A program made the translations under genes and the position numbers. Below, one piece after another: positions 35,775 through 45,374 of a stretch of 64,000 nt of DNA; the first letter of the stretch is position 1, and each line of letters opens with the position of its first letter. The DNA comes from GCA-2718035 sp964435285 (GTDB lineage Bacteria; Bacteroidota; Bacteroidia; Flavobacteriales; TMED113), in assembly GCA_964435285.1 (NCBI GenBank), contig CAYSYA010000009.1, forward strand, positions 29,192-93,191, in the 5' to 3' direction. The notes beneath the pieces were generated by a model that was not told where the DNA came from, did no database searches, and was given only the letters and a program-made list of their open reading frames with translations.

Positions 35775-36932
35775 ATGCCTTTTTATCACAAACTAGGTGA
35801 CATACCAAATAAACGACACACTGTCTTTAAATCAGAATCTGGTAAACACCGCTACGAAGAATTATTTGGAACAATTGGATTTGTAGGAATGTCCTCACTT
35901 GTATATCATACACAAAGACCAACACAAGTAAAAGAAGTTCTTAAAAAAGAAAATATGCAACCTGAAATTGCAGTTGAAAATAACATAAAGTCTAGACTTT
36001 TAAAAGGTTTTGATTTGCCTAAAGGAAAAAGTTATTTAGAAAGCCGAACACCTATTCTTATAAACAATGATTGTCATATTTCATTAGCAGCTCCAAGTGA
36101 ATCAATGACTGAAAACTTTTACAAAAACACCGATGCTGATGAGTTAATTTTTGTTCATAAAGGATCGGGAACTTTGAAAACAATGCTTGGAAATTTAGAA
36201 TTTTCATATGGTGATTATTTGTTAATACCTAGAGGAATTATTTATCAAATAGAATTTAATGATGAGGACAATAGATTGTTTATTGTTGAATCGTTTCATC
36301 CTATGTATACTCCTAAAAGGTATAGAAATCACTTTGGTCAATTATTAGAACATTCTCCATATTGTGAAAGAGATATTAGGAGACCTAAAGATCTTATTAC
36401 TAAAGATGAAAAAGGAGATTTTTTAATGATGATTAAAAAAGAGGGCATGATGCACCACGTAGTATACGGCTCACATCCTTTTGATGTTGTAGGTTGGGAT
36501 GGTTATAACTATCCATATGCTTTTTCAATTCATGACTTTGAGCCAATTACTGGAAGAATACATCAACCCCCACCGGTACACCAAACTTTTGAAACAGATG
36601 CTTTTGTTGTTTGTTCTTTCTGTCCGAGATTATACGATTATCACCCGGATTCAATACCAGCTCCTTATAATCATAGTAATATTGATTCTGACGAAGTATT
36701 ATATTACGTTGATGGTGACTTTATGAGTAGAAACCATGTAGAGAAAGGTTACATTAGTTTACACCCAGCAGGTATTCCACATGGACCACACCCTGGCGCC
36801 ATGGAAAGATCTATAGGGCAAAAGGAAACTCAAGAATTGGCTGTAATGGTTGACACTTTCAGGCCTCTTAAATTAACTAAAGCTGCTATGAATTTAGATG
36901 ATGGAGAATATTATAAATCTTGGATAGAATAA
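35775..36932 (+). CDS. hmgA: Homogentisate 1,2-dioxygenase
   Basis: A 385-residue iron enzyme that opens the ring of homogentisate in tyrosine and phenylalanine breakdown. The cupin fold and the iron and substrate histidines appear in FVHKGSGTLKTMLGNLEFSYGDYLLIPRG, PPPVHQTFE and GYISLHPAGIPHGPHPG. The HP-GIPHGPHPG stretch is a strong family marker. The stop codon overlaps the hppD start (TAATG), so the two successive pathway enzymes are translationally coupled. The gene order (product-step enzyme first) is seen in several Bacteroidota. Confidence 0.94.
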   Translation: MPFYHKLGDIPNKRHTVFKSESGKHRYEELFGTIGFVGMSSLVYHTQRPTQVKEVLKKENMQPEIAVENNIKSRLLKGFDLPKGKSYLESRTPILINNDCHISLAAPSESMTENFYKNTDADELIFVHKGSGTLKTMLGNLEFSYGDYLLIPRGIIYQIEFNDEDNRLFIVESFHPMYTPKRYRNHFGQLLEHSPYCERDIRRPKDLITKDEKGDFLMMIKKEGMMHHVVYGSHPFDVVGWDGYNYPYAFSIHDFEPITGRIHQPPPVHQTFETDAFVVCSFCPRLYDYHPDSIPAPYNHSNIDSDEVLYYVDGDFMSRNHVEKGYISLHPAGIPHGPHPGAMERSIGQKETQELAVMVDTFRPLKLTKAAMNLDDGEYYKSWIE

Positions 36933-38059
36933 TGAGCGAACAATTAAAAAAAATATTTCCTAAGGCACAGGATTTTCTTCCAATTAATGGAACAGACTAC
37001 GTAGAATTTTATGTGGGTAATGCTAAACAAGCAGCTCACTTTTACAAAACTGCATTTGGTTTTCAGTCATTAGCATACTCTGGATTGGAAACAGGAGATT
37101 CAACAAAAACATCATATGTTTTAGTTCAAGATAAAATACGAATTGTGTTAACAACACCAATGTCTGGTAACACTGAAATTGAAGAACATATCACTAAACA
37201 TGGTGATGGGGTTAAGGTCATTGCACTGTGGGTTGATGATGCCACAAAAGCTTGGGAAGAGACTACAAAAAGGGGTGCAAAGTCTTATATGGAACCTACA
37301 AAAATTGAAGATGAAAATGGTGTAGTTATTCGTTCTGGTATTCACACTTATGGTGATACTGTTCACGTTTTTGTAGAAAGAAAAAATTATAATGGCATTT
37401 TTCTACCCGGTTTTGAAAAATGGGAGTCTACTTATAATCCAGAACCAATTGGATTAAAATATATTGACCATATGGTAGGTAATGTAGGTTGGAATGAAAT
37501 GAATGTTTGGGAAGATTTTTATCGAGATGTAATGGGTTTTGCAAATTTAATTACTTTCGATGATAAAGACATTTCGACTCAATATACTGCTCTTATGAGC
37601 AAGGTTATGACAAATGGAAATGGTAGAATAAAGTTCCCAATTAATGAACCTGCAGAAGGTGCAAAAAAATCTCAAATTGAAGAATACTTAGAGTTTTATA
37701 ATGGACCAGGCTGTCAGCATATTGCCATTGCTACTGATGATATTATTGATACTGTAAAGAAAATGCAGGAAAGAGGTGTTGAATTTTTACATGTACCAAA
37801 AACATATTACGACACAGTTCTTAATCGTGTTGGAGAAATTGATGAAGATATAATTAAACTGCGAGATCTAAGTATTTTGGTTGACCGAGATGAAGAGGGA
37901 TATTTACTTCAAATTTTTACTAAACCAGTAGAAGATAGACCAACCTTATTTTTCGAAATAATTCAAAGAAAGGGTGCGCAATCTTTTGGTAAAGGTAATT
38001 TTAAGGCTTTATTTGAAGCTATTGAAGCTGAACAGGAAAAACGAGGCACCTTAAACTAA
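36932..38059 (+). CDS. hppD: 4-hydroxyphenylpyruvate dioxygenase
   Basis: Makes homogentisate from 4-hydroxyphenylpyruvate using iron and O2, the step before HmgA. The 375-residue protein has two VOC (vicinal oxygen chelate) domains: residues about 10-150 (VEFYVGNAKQAAHFYKTAFGF) and 165-360 (IDHMVGNV...CQHIAIATDDII...VDRDEEGYLLQIFTKP), the latter with the His-His-Glu iron ligands. Start chosen at the ATG overlapping the hmgA stop; an in-frame start 12 nt earlier is inside hmgA. The Z1 gene follows after 6 nt. Confidence 0.94.
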   Translation: MSEQLKKIFPKAQDFLPINGTDYVEFYVGNAKQAAHFYKTAFGFQSLAYSGLETGDSTKTSYVLVQDKIRIVLTTPMSGNTEIEEHITKHGDGVKVIALWVDDATKAWEETTKRGAKSYMEPTKIEDENGVVIRSGIHTYGDTVHVFVERKNYNGIFLPGFEKWESTYNPEPIGLKYIDHMVGNVGWNEMNVWEDFYRDVMGFANLITFDDKDISTQYTALMSKVMTNGNGRIKFPINEPAEGAKKSQIEEYLEFYNGPGCQHIAIATDDIIDTVKKMQERGVEFLHVPKTYYDTVLNRVGEIDEDIIKLRDLSILVDRDEEGYLLQIFTKPVEDRPTLFFEIIQRKGAQSFGKGNFKALFEAIEAEQEKRGTLN

Positions 38060-38065
38060 ATTAAG

Positions 38066-40822
38066 ATGACAATTGTTCTAAGTGACCCTCCGAAAACTAA
38101 AAAATTGTTGTTTGATAACAACCGTTCTTTTTCGAAAAATTGGATTGATAGTCAACTTTACGATGAAATTAAAAACTCAAAAATAGTCAAGTCCATACTT
38201 AAAAAATCATGCGAAGGAATAGATAATTCAAAAACTGTGGAAAACATTCAAAAGAGCTGTTTTCATATTTTATCTAGATGTGAAAATCCTAAAAACTGGA
38301 AGGAAAAAAAAAGAGGATTAGTTGTAGGTATGGTTCAAAGTGGAAAAACAGTTAGCATGTTAAATACAAGTAGTATTGCTATGGCGGCTGGTTACGGACT
38401 TTTCATTATACTTGCTGGTGATAAAAATAGTTTAAGGTGCCAAACTCAAGAAAGATTTGAAGACGCGTTCTCTGACCAAAAGAGTACTCGTTTTATAACT
38501 AATGAAAAAAATGATGTGTCGGGTTTTTTAACAGAACATAATTATGATTTAAAAAACTTTTTACATCAACATATAAAATTTTCAAAGACTGTTGGAGAAA
38601 GCCCTAAATTTATTGCTGTAATTAAAAAAGAAGTTTCTCAATTACGTGCTATTAATAATGTTATTAATCAATTAAAAATTGTCTGCAAAAAAGAAAATAT
38701 AAATTTTAATAAGTCTTTTCCATGTTTATTAATTGATGATGAATCCGATTATGCAAGTATTAATACTGCTAACTTTAAAGAAGACGATTATAAAAAAGAT
38801 GAAGATTCCACTGAAACATTTTTTCAAATAGATAAATTATATAAGTCGATTGAAAACTGTTGTTATTTGGCGTATACTGCCACTCCTCAGGCCTGTTTAT
38901 TGGCAAATAAAGATGACTTCAATTATCCCAAAAATTTTATTTGGCTTTTAGAGCCTACTTACTTAGATTCAGAACAAAAAAAAACAGCAAGCTACATGGG
39001 CGGGGTAGAGTTTTTTCACCCAGAACCATATCATCAAAAAGAAATTATAAGAATTGCTGCTAAAAACAGTTGGCCTCATTATATAAAAAATGATAATACT
39101 GGGAAAACTGAATACATACAACATCCAAATAAAGGAAAAATACGAACAACTGCACTTGACAAACATGAGTTAGATTTTGCCAAAGATTTAAATAATGACC
39201 CAGGAAAAATTCCTGAAAGTTTTAAACAGGCAATTTGCGATTTTCTGATTTCATGTGGAATGAGGTGGTACCAATACTTCATTGTAAATCAAAAAAATAA
39301 TTTAAAAGATATTAGCAATTTAGATGAAGCAAAAATAGAAAATTTAGACTTCCCTTTTCATGCAATGATGATAAATCTTAGCACAAAAAAAGAAACTCAT
39401 AAATTCATTAGATTGTTTTTTGAAAAAGGTTTTAACCAATTATGTGATAATGATTTTCAAGAATTAGGAAAAAACTGGGATAAACTGAGCATAGAAATGG
39501 TAAAAAAAATGGAAGGAAACCGATTTGCAAAATCTATTTTAGATTTTTGGAGCGAAAATAATTTTCAAAAATATAGAGAACCTGAAAAAATTAAATTGCA
39601 AGGAGTTTTAATGTTAGTCCAATTAGCAATAAAAATTACAAAAAAAAATAATTTAGATTCTAATAATTTTATTTACGTAATTAATAGCGATGAAGACACT
39701 TTAAAATATTCGAAAAAATCAACAAATAGAACTAAAAAATGTGCAATAATAATCGGAGGTGCCATTTTATCAAGGGGCTTGACAATTGAGGGTTTATGTA
39801 CAAGTATTTACATTCGAAGTACTAAGGAAGCAAATCAAGATACAAGTTTACAAATGTGCAGATGGTTTGGTCATAAAAAAAAATATTTAAATTTTTTAAG
39901 ATTATACACTATAAAAGAAAATTTGAGATTATTTCAAGATGTTAGCGAATCTGATTTAGACCTAAGGAACAATTTAAAAAATTTAATTACAGAGGGAAAT
40001 TCACCTAACGAAGTTTTAATTAAGATGCGAAGTAGTCCTTTTTTTAGGAACACAAGTAAACAAAAGTCAAGATATTCAAATGATACCAAGGGCTCTAATT
40101 TTTCTGGAACAGCTAAGATTCAAACTGAACCAATTTTTGATGAAAAAATTATTTTAAATAATAAAAAAGCTATCAATGAATTAATTAGTGATGTTGATAA
40201 AAAAAATATTAGCTGTAACCACTTAAATAGAGGAATTTTATATAAGGATATTGATTATCATAAATTTATTAATTTTTTGGAAGACTTCACAGATAAGCCA
40301 AATGCATATAAAGTTTCATGCAAAGAATTTAAAAATTATTTGATTCTATGGGCAAAAGAGAAAGCTGTTCCCAAAATTAATGTCGGATTCATGAAAAGAA
40401 CTAATGCACAAAGATCTTTTTTACCAGAATTGTGCCCGGATAAGCATTTTATAAGCGATGCAAAAAAATTTGCTGAAAATCGTTTCGAAAATTTTTATGG
40501 TGGAAGTAAAATTACAAATGATTTGTATTATAAGGGTGATAAGTTTTTTGACTTTGAAGAAAGTTTTCACAAAAAAAACTATAATAAAGAAGAGTATAAT
40601 TTATTAATAGAAAAGACACGTGAGGACATATTGTTTTTAATATATTCGTTTAATCCCAATTATATTACACAAAAAAAACTTAGGAACAATCAAGCTCAAA
40701 ATAAAATTTATCTAAATTCTGAAGATAAAGGTTATATTAATTTAAAAGAAATTTACACATTCCTTGTTTGTACTCCATTTGGTGGGCCAAATTTTTCTGT
40801 AACATTCAACAAAACAATTTAA
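38066..40822 (+). CDS. Z1-domain helicase-like ATPase (defence-associated)
   Basis: A 918-residue protein with the Z1 domain family architecture found in restriction-related operons. A superfamily 2-like ATPase is readable: Walker A GMVQSGKT (88-95), Walker B DDESD (224-228), TATPQA (271-276), SRGLT (569-573) and motif VI QMCRWFGHK (596-604), whose arginine probably acts as an arginine finger. The C-terminal third is Lys/Asn-rich and unassigned. The family is reported to couple ATP use to nucleic-acid handling alongside a nuclease. It begins 6 nt after hppD and overlaps in operon style with the next genes (1-nt gap). Confidence 0.88.
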   Translation: MTIVLSDPPKTKKLLFDNNRSFSKNWIDSQLYDEIKNSKIVKSILKKSCEGIDNSKTVENIQKSCFHILSRCENPKNWKEKKRGLVVGMVQSGKTVSMLNTSSIAMAAGYGLFIILAGDKNSLRCQTQERFEDAFSDQKSTRFITNEKNDVSGFLTEHNYDLKNFLHQHIKFSKTVGESPKFIAVIKKEVSQLRAINNVINQLKIVCKKENINFNKSFPCLLIDDESDYASINTANFKEDDYKKDEDSTETFFQIDKLYKSIENCCYLAYTATPQACLLANKDDFNYPKNFIWLLEPTYLDSEQKKTASYMGGVEFFHPEPYHQKEIIRIAAKNSWPHYIKNDNTGKTEYIQHPNKGKIRTTALDKHELDFAKDLNNDPGKIPESFKQAICDFLISCGMRWYQYFIVNQKNNLKDISNLDEAKIENLDFPFHAMMINLSTKKETHKFIRLFFEKGFNQLCDNDFQELGKNWDKLSIEMVKKMEGNRFAKSILDFWSENNFQKYREPEKIKLQGVLMLVQLAIKITKKNNLDSNNFIYVINSDEDTLKYSKKSTNRTKKCAIIIGGAILSRGLTIEGLCTSIYIRSTKEANQDTSLQMCRWFGHKKKYLNFLRLYTIKENLRLFQDVSESDLDLRNNLKNLITEGNSPNEVLIKMRSSPFFRNTSKQKSRYSNDTKGSNFSGTAKIQTEPIFDEKIILNNKKAINELISDVDKKNISCNHLNRGILYKDIDYHKFINFLEDFTDKPNAYKVSCKEFKNYLILWAKEKAVPKINVGFMKRTNAQRSFLPELCPDKHFISDAKKFAENRFENFYGGSKITNDLYYKGDKFFDFEESFHKKNYNKEEYNLLIEKTREDILFLIYSFNPNYITQKKLRNNQAQNKIYLNSEDKGYINLKEIYTFLVCTPFGGPNFSVTFNKTI

Positions 40823-40823
40823 T

Positions 40824-41837
40824 ATGAAAAAAAATTATGATGAAATTTGGAATGAATTAAAAGAAAAGAAAAGAGAAACAATTGGTAATTTAGTAGCGGG
40901 AGATGATCACAAAATTGGTAATATTATGCTTTCATTTGGAGAAACTAAAGGCTTTATCCTCATGAAAGAACAAATAAAAGAAGAATTAGATTTTGAATAT
41001 ATTTATGTGAAAATTAAAAATGGGGAACCTCAAGTACAAAGGGATTTTAATGAATCGGAAAACAACAATACGGAATTTGATAATTATATTATTGTAGAGT
41101 CTAGTTATAAAGACGAAGAAAATCACCTCAAGAATATATTAAATACAATAACTAAAAACAATCTCGACCACTACAATTTTGAACATTTAAAAGTTGCCTT
41201 GCAAGAAGTTGCAGATCAGTTTTACAGAAAATACCCACCTAAAAAAGAAGAAATTATTGGTTTGTGGGGAGAGTTATTTTTTTTAAATAACTTACTTAAA
41301 AGAATCAACTCAATTAAATATAAAACATTTTATACCATCATCAATAGTTGGGAAAAAAGCGGACATTACTCTGGTCGTTCAGCTATTGACTTTAAGTTTA
41401 ATAACCTGCTTGCTTGTGAAATAAAAACCACAACTCAGAAAGAACGCAAACATCATATTCAAAGTTTGAATCAATTGGATTATAATAAAAATTTTAAATT
41501 CGGTTTTTTAATTTCTTACATGATAACTGATTCAAATAAAGTAAATTCTAAAAGCTGTGTAGACTTAATTAAGTCTATTAAGGAAATATTGCAAAAAGAC
41601 CCAACTTCTTTAGAAATTTTTAATGAAAAAATTGATTTTTTACATCCAAAAGTAAAACTTTCTAAAGACAAGTATTCAGTATTAGGTGGTGAAAAAATAT
41701 ACCCTTTTGAAGGAATCCCGAAACCAAAAATTGATTCGGCAATCGAAGATGTCTCTTGGTTAATAAATTTAAACAAAGTAAATTGTATTAATAATAATAA
41801 TTTTAACGAAATATTTGATGAGTACGTATCACTTTAA
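40824..41837 (+). CDS. PD-(D/E)XK motif protein, DUF4420-like nuclease
   Basis: A 337-residue putative restriction-type nuclease. The catalytic pattern reads ...AIDFKFNNLLACEIKTTT, giving D189, E199 and K201, preceded by the helix GLWGELFFLNNLL, whose Glu often completes the PD-(D/E)XK site. I recognise the general type as DUF4420, which recurs beside Z1 proteins. No DNA-recognition domain is obvious. Its 3' end overlaps the next gene by 20 nt, so translation is coupled with Z1 and DGQHR partners. Confidence 0.78.
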   Translation: MKKNYDEIWNELKEKKRETIGNLVAGDDHKIGNIMLSFGETKGFILMKEQIKEELDFEYIYVKIKNGEPQVQRDFNESENNNTEFDNYIIVESSYKDEENHLKNILNTITKNNLDHYNFEHLKVALQEVADQFYRKYPPKKEEIIGLWGELFFLNNLLKRINSIKYKTFYTIINSWEKSGHYSGRSAIDFKFNNLLACEIKTTTQKERKHHIQSLNQLDYNKNFKFGFLISYMITDSNKVNSKSCVDLIKSIKEILQKDPTSLEIFNEKIDFLHPKVKLSKDKYSVLGGEKIYPFEGIPKPKIDSAIEDVSWLINLNKVNCINNNNFNEIFDEYVSL

Positions 41838-44154
41838 ATCCCATGAAGAAATAGAAATAGGATTAAATTATCTAAAAGATAAGTTTTTAAACCGGCAAAA
41901 AGATGTTATAAATGTTGGGAGTGACGAGAAAATAAATGAGTTTGTAAACATCCTTGATAAATTAGAAGAGTTATTAAGTGAATTAAATGAGGGAATTATC
42001 CAAAGAGAAAACCCAACAGATGTTGAAATAAAATATTGCCAAAAGAGTATTACAAAAGACATTCGGTCAAACTTTAACTATTGGAAACAACTATATGAAG
42101 AACCTTTAGAAAACGAAAGAGAAGCAAGGATAATTAATTGGGGGGAATGGAGGGACGAGGAATTAGAAGTGCTGCCTTATGGATATGATGACGGGGCGCA
42201 CAATAAAACCTTAAAGCATTATAATTTACCCAATACAATTACAACATACAAAAAAATCCCCCCTCCGTTAATATTAAAATTATTAGAAATTCGTCAACCA
42301 ACAGGGGATAAAAATAATAATGATTTTGTTTTTTATACAACACAAGCTGCAGCTCATGAAATAGCATCTGCTTCAACAGTTCCATCTTTACCAAAAATTA
42401 TAACACCACTAGATGGCTCTCAAAGAGTTTTAAATCCTCAACAAAATTCTGATGAATGGCAAAGACAAATAAATTCGTCTAGAACTCGGTCTATTACAAA
42501 TTTTGCAATGGAAACAAACAACTTCTTAGCAAACGCCCCTATGCTTTATGTAAATGATGACAAATCCATTAACATCTATGAAGAAGATGGAAATTGGTGG
42601 TTAAAAGTTGATTACTCTCAATTCTTAGTTAAAATTGAGAATGAAACAAAAGACGGGTCTAGATTCATAAACCATGATATTCCTGATTATGAAAATCAAA
42701 ATACAGTTATTAGGCATGGCGCGTCTAATTTAGGAAAAGACAAAAGGCCCTTTTGGATTATTGATGGCCAACACAGAATAGAAGGGTTAGCTCAAGCTTA
42801 TCAAAATAATGGAAAATTGAAAAAACCTGTTCCATTAATAATTATCCCCCATAAACAATTACATCAAGTTAATTCAAAACAATCTTTACCTCAAATAGCA
42901 AAGTTATTTACTGAAATTAACACTTTACAAGTAGCATTAGACCCACTACACGAAATATTTTTAATGCACAGATTTAAAATTGAGCACCCATTAAAACAAA
43001 AGAGAAATTTTAAAAATTGGAAAAAAGGATCCTATTCTAGTGACTTAGATATGGCAAGAGCTAATTGTTTAGCTTATGAACTTGCCGCAAAATTAAATTC
43101 ACATCAAACACCACTCAAAGATTTAATTTTATTTTTAAAAAGTACAGATTCCACGGGTAAATTCATATCAAACAAATATAAAACAATAATTGATGCAGAG
43201 CAGTGGCTAAACTATACAAGAGGTTGGTTCTTGAATAATGGTCCATACTCAAAAAATAGTCAATTTTGTAATAATTATAAAAAAAATGAAACGGACTTGT
43301 TTGATGAAGTAAATAATTTTTTTCACGCATTTGTTGAAAATTGTAATCATGCAACATTTATATACGGCAAAAAAAACACTATGTGGCCTGATAACAAAGA
43401 AAGGTGGCAAACCGTTGAGACAATAAAGGGTAGCCGTGTTTTTCCTAACTTCAAAAATAGTTTAATTCAACAAGGGCCTCATTTTCAAATATTTCTAAAA
43501 TTATATCCAATAATTTATAATGAATGTTGGGATAAATACGGTAGTCAAATAATTAAGAATAAAAATATTATATCTAAACCAATTTTTTTAAAAGTTCTGA
43601 AACCTCTTGAGCAAGTTGATTGGATTGATTTTGATTTACTTAATTCATTTAAAGGTGGTGGTGAAAAACCAAGACAAAGTCTATACATATGGATGGAGGA
43701 TGCAATAGTAAATGGAAAATCATATTCACGAAATGATGTGATGGCTAAGAATATTAAATCAGTTCCAGGTAAGGGAATTTTATCTCCTCCGGACTCTTCA
43801 AAATGGCAAATAATTCAACATCCAAATAGTAGAAAACCGATGTTAAATTTTATAACAAAAAAAGGAGACAAAGTATATATAGAAAGTATAAGACCATGGA
43901 ATGCAAAAAGAACATGTTCATTAGAAATACTTAACATTAATAGTAAAAACAAAGATAATATCACCTTATCATTATCTAAAAAAAATTGGAGTGCTAACAA
44001 AAAATACTCTAAGAACAATCAAGAAAAAGCTATTATTGAAATAAAGTGGCATAAATACATATCTGCTAATAAAATTAAAAAAGGAGATTTAGAAGTAAGT
44101 GTTTCATGGGAAAATATTGCTGACCCTCCAGGAAAATTTTTAAGTAAACTTTAA
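41818..44154 (+). CDS. DGQHR-domain protein
   Basis: A 778-residue protein with a textbook DGQHRIEGLAQAY motif at residues 316-328, as in DndB-like and DGQHR-domain families linked to DNA modification and anti-phage loci. Further on, ALDPLHEIFLMHRF and a Lys/Asn-rich C-terminal half are of unknown role. I start at the ATG at 41818; an in-frame TTG three bases upstream adds one residue only. Here it replaces the AIPR and GHKL components found in some Z1/DUF4420 operons. It ends 2 nt before the methyltransferase start. Confidence 0.75.
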   Translation: MSTYHFKSHEEIEIGLNYLKDKFLNRQKDVINVGSDEKINEFVNILDKLEELLSELNEGIIQRENPTDVEIKYCQKSITKDIRSNFNYWKQLYEEPLENEREARIINWGEWRDEELEVLPYGYDDGAHNKTLKHYNLPNTITTYKKIPPPLILKLLEIRQPTGDKNNNDFVFYTTQAAAHEIASASTVPSLPKIITPLDGSQRVLNPQQNSDEWQRQINSSRTRSITNFAMETNNFLANAPMLYVNDDKSINIYEEDGNWWLKVDYSQFLVKIENETKDGSRFINHDIPDYENQNTVIRHGASNLGKDKRPFWIIDGQHRIEGLAQAYQNNGKLKKPVPLIIIPHKQLHQVNSKQSLPQIAKLFTEINTLQVALDPLHEIFLMHRFKIEHPLKQKRNFKNWKKGSYSSDLDMARANCLAYELAAKLNSHQTPLKDLILFLKSTDSTGKFISNKYKTIIDAEQWLNYTRGWFLNNGPYSKNSQFCNNYKKNETDLFDEVNNFFHAFVENCNHATFIYGKKNTMWPDNKERWQTVETIKGSRVFPNFKNSLIQQGPHFQIFLKLYPIIYNECWDKYGSQIIKNKNIISKPIFLKVLKPLEQVDWIDFDLLNSFKGGGEKPRQSLYIWMEDAIVNGKSYSRNDVMAKNIKSVPGKGILSPPDSSKWQIIQHPNSRKPMLNFITKKGDKVYIESIRPWNAKRTCSLEILNINSKNKDNITLSLSKKNWSANKKYSKNNQEKAIIEIKWHKYISANKIKKGDLEVSVSWENIADPPGKFLSKL

Positions 44155-44156
44155 GA

Positions 44157-45374
44157 ATGAATTCGGTTGTAGAACTTTTTGCAGGCGTAGGTGGTTTTAG
44201 AATTGGTTTAGAAAATTCAGGTTGGAAGGTTATTTGGAGTAACCAATGGGAGCCATCAACAAAAAAACAACACGCATCCATTGTCTACGAAGCCCGTTTT
44301 GGCAAAAAAAATCATTCAAACTCAGATATTAATAATCTAGTAATTAATAATATTAATGAAATTCCAGATCATGACTTGTTAGTAGGGGGGTTCCCTTGTC
44401 AAGATTATTCTGTTGCAACTACATTAAACAATTCTAAGGGACTAAAGGGTAAAAAAGGAGTGCTTTGGTGGGCAATTCATAAAATTATTGAACAAAAAAA
44501 AAATAAACCAAAATATTTATTTTTAGAAAATGTTGACCGGCTTTTAAAATCACCAGCTAATCAAAGAGGACGTGATTTTGCTGTTATGTTACAAAGTTTA
44601 AACGATTTAGGTTATGCTGTAGAGTGGAGAGTTATTAATGCGGCTGAATATGGAATGCCACAAAGAAGAAAAAGGTTATTTTTTTTAGGTTATCATAAAT
44701 CAACAAAAATTTATAGAAAACTTTCAAAGTCAAATAAAAAAAAGTGGATTGATAATTTGGGAATATTTGCTAATGCATTTCCTATTAAACCTTGTGAAAA
44801 AATAAATGAATTTAAAATATCGGGAGACTTAGTAAATATCACAAACAAATTTAACCAAAAAGGTAGATTTTCCCCTTTTCTAAATACCGGTATTTTCATC
44901 AAAGGAAAAGTCTTTACCACAAAAACAGAATTTGATTATGAGGGCCCTAAACAAGTTTTGAAAGATATCCTATTTAAAGGTAAAATACCTTCAGATTTTT
45001 TTATTAATAAAGTTGATATACCTAAATGGAAGTATTTAAAAGGATCTAAAAAAGAAAAAAGAACAACAAAAAAAGGTTTCGAATACAATTACAGTGAAGG
45101 AGCTATGGCTTATCCCGACCTATTAACAAAACCCTCTAGAACAATAATTACAGGTGAGGGGGGGAAATCACCTTCAAGATTTAAACATGTTGTTAAAACA
45201 AAAAAAGGTTTACGTAGATTAATGCCAATCGAGTTGGAAAGACTAAACATGTTTCCTGATAACCACACTAATCTAGATGGAATATCTGATACTAAAAGGG
45301 CATTTTTTATGGGAAACGCACTAGTTGTTGGCGTAGTAGAAAAAATAGGTCAAGTTTTGATTAATAAAATTTAA
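44157..45374 (+). CDS. DNA cytosine-5 methyltransferase
   Basis: A 405-residue C5-MTase that should protect host DNA. Motif I is FAGVGGFRIGLE, motif IV GGFPCQDYS with the catalytic Cys81, motif VI LFLENVDRLL, motif VIII PQRRKRLFFLG and motif X GNALVVGVV. All ten motif regions appear present in standard order. The recognition region (about residues 225-340) contains IPKWKYLKGSKKEKRTTKKG, and resembles, from memory, enzymes with GATC-type targets, but the site cannot be read with confidence. It is the last gene of the operon and overlaps the convergent endonuclease by 14 nt. Confidence 0.93.
   Translation: MNSVVELFAGVGGFRIGLENSGWKVIWSNQWEPSTKKQHASIVYEARFGKKNHSNSDINNLVINNINEIPDHDLLVGGFPCQDYSVATTLNNSKGLKGKKGVLWWAIHKIIEQKKNKPKYLFLENVDRLLKSPANQRGRDFAVMLQSLNDLGYAVEWRVINAAEYGMPQRRKRLFFLGYHKSTKIYRKLSKSNKKKWIDNLGIFANAFPIKPCEKINEFKISGDLVNITNKFNQKGRFSPFLNTGIFIKGKVFTTKTEFDYEGPKQVLKDILFKGKIPSDFFINKVDIPKWKYLKGSKKEKRTTKKGFEYNYSEGAMAYPDLLTKPSRTIITGEGGKSPSRFKHVVKTKKGLRRLMPIELERLNMFPDNHTNLDGISDTKRAFFMGNALVVGVVEKIGQVLINKI

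Noticed and set aside
36920..36931. Upstream hppD start within hmgA
   Set aside because: The ATG that overlaps the hmgA stop fits the family N-terminus better.
34720..37870. AGATCT sites as evidence against BglII-like specificity
   Set aside because: The site is present at least three times (for example about 34729, 36389 and 37863), but methylation would protect it, so presence says nothing either way.
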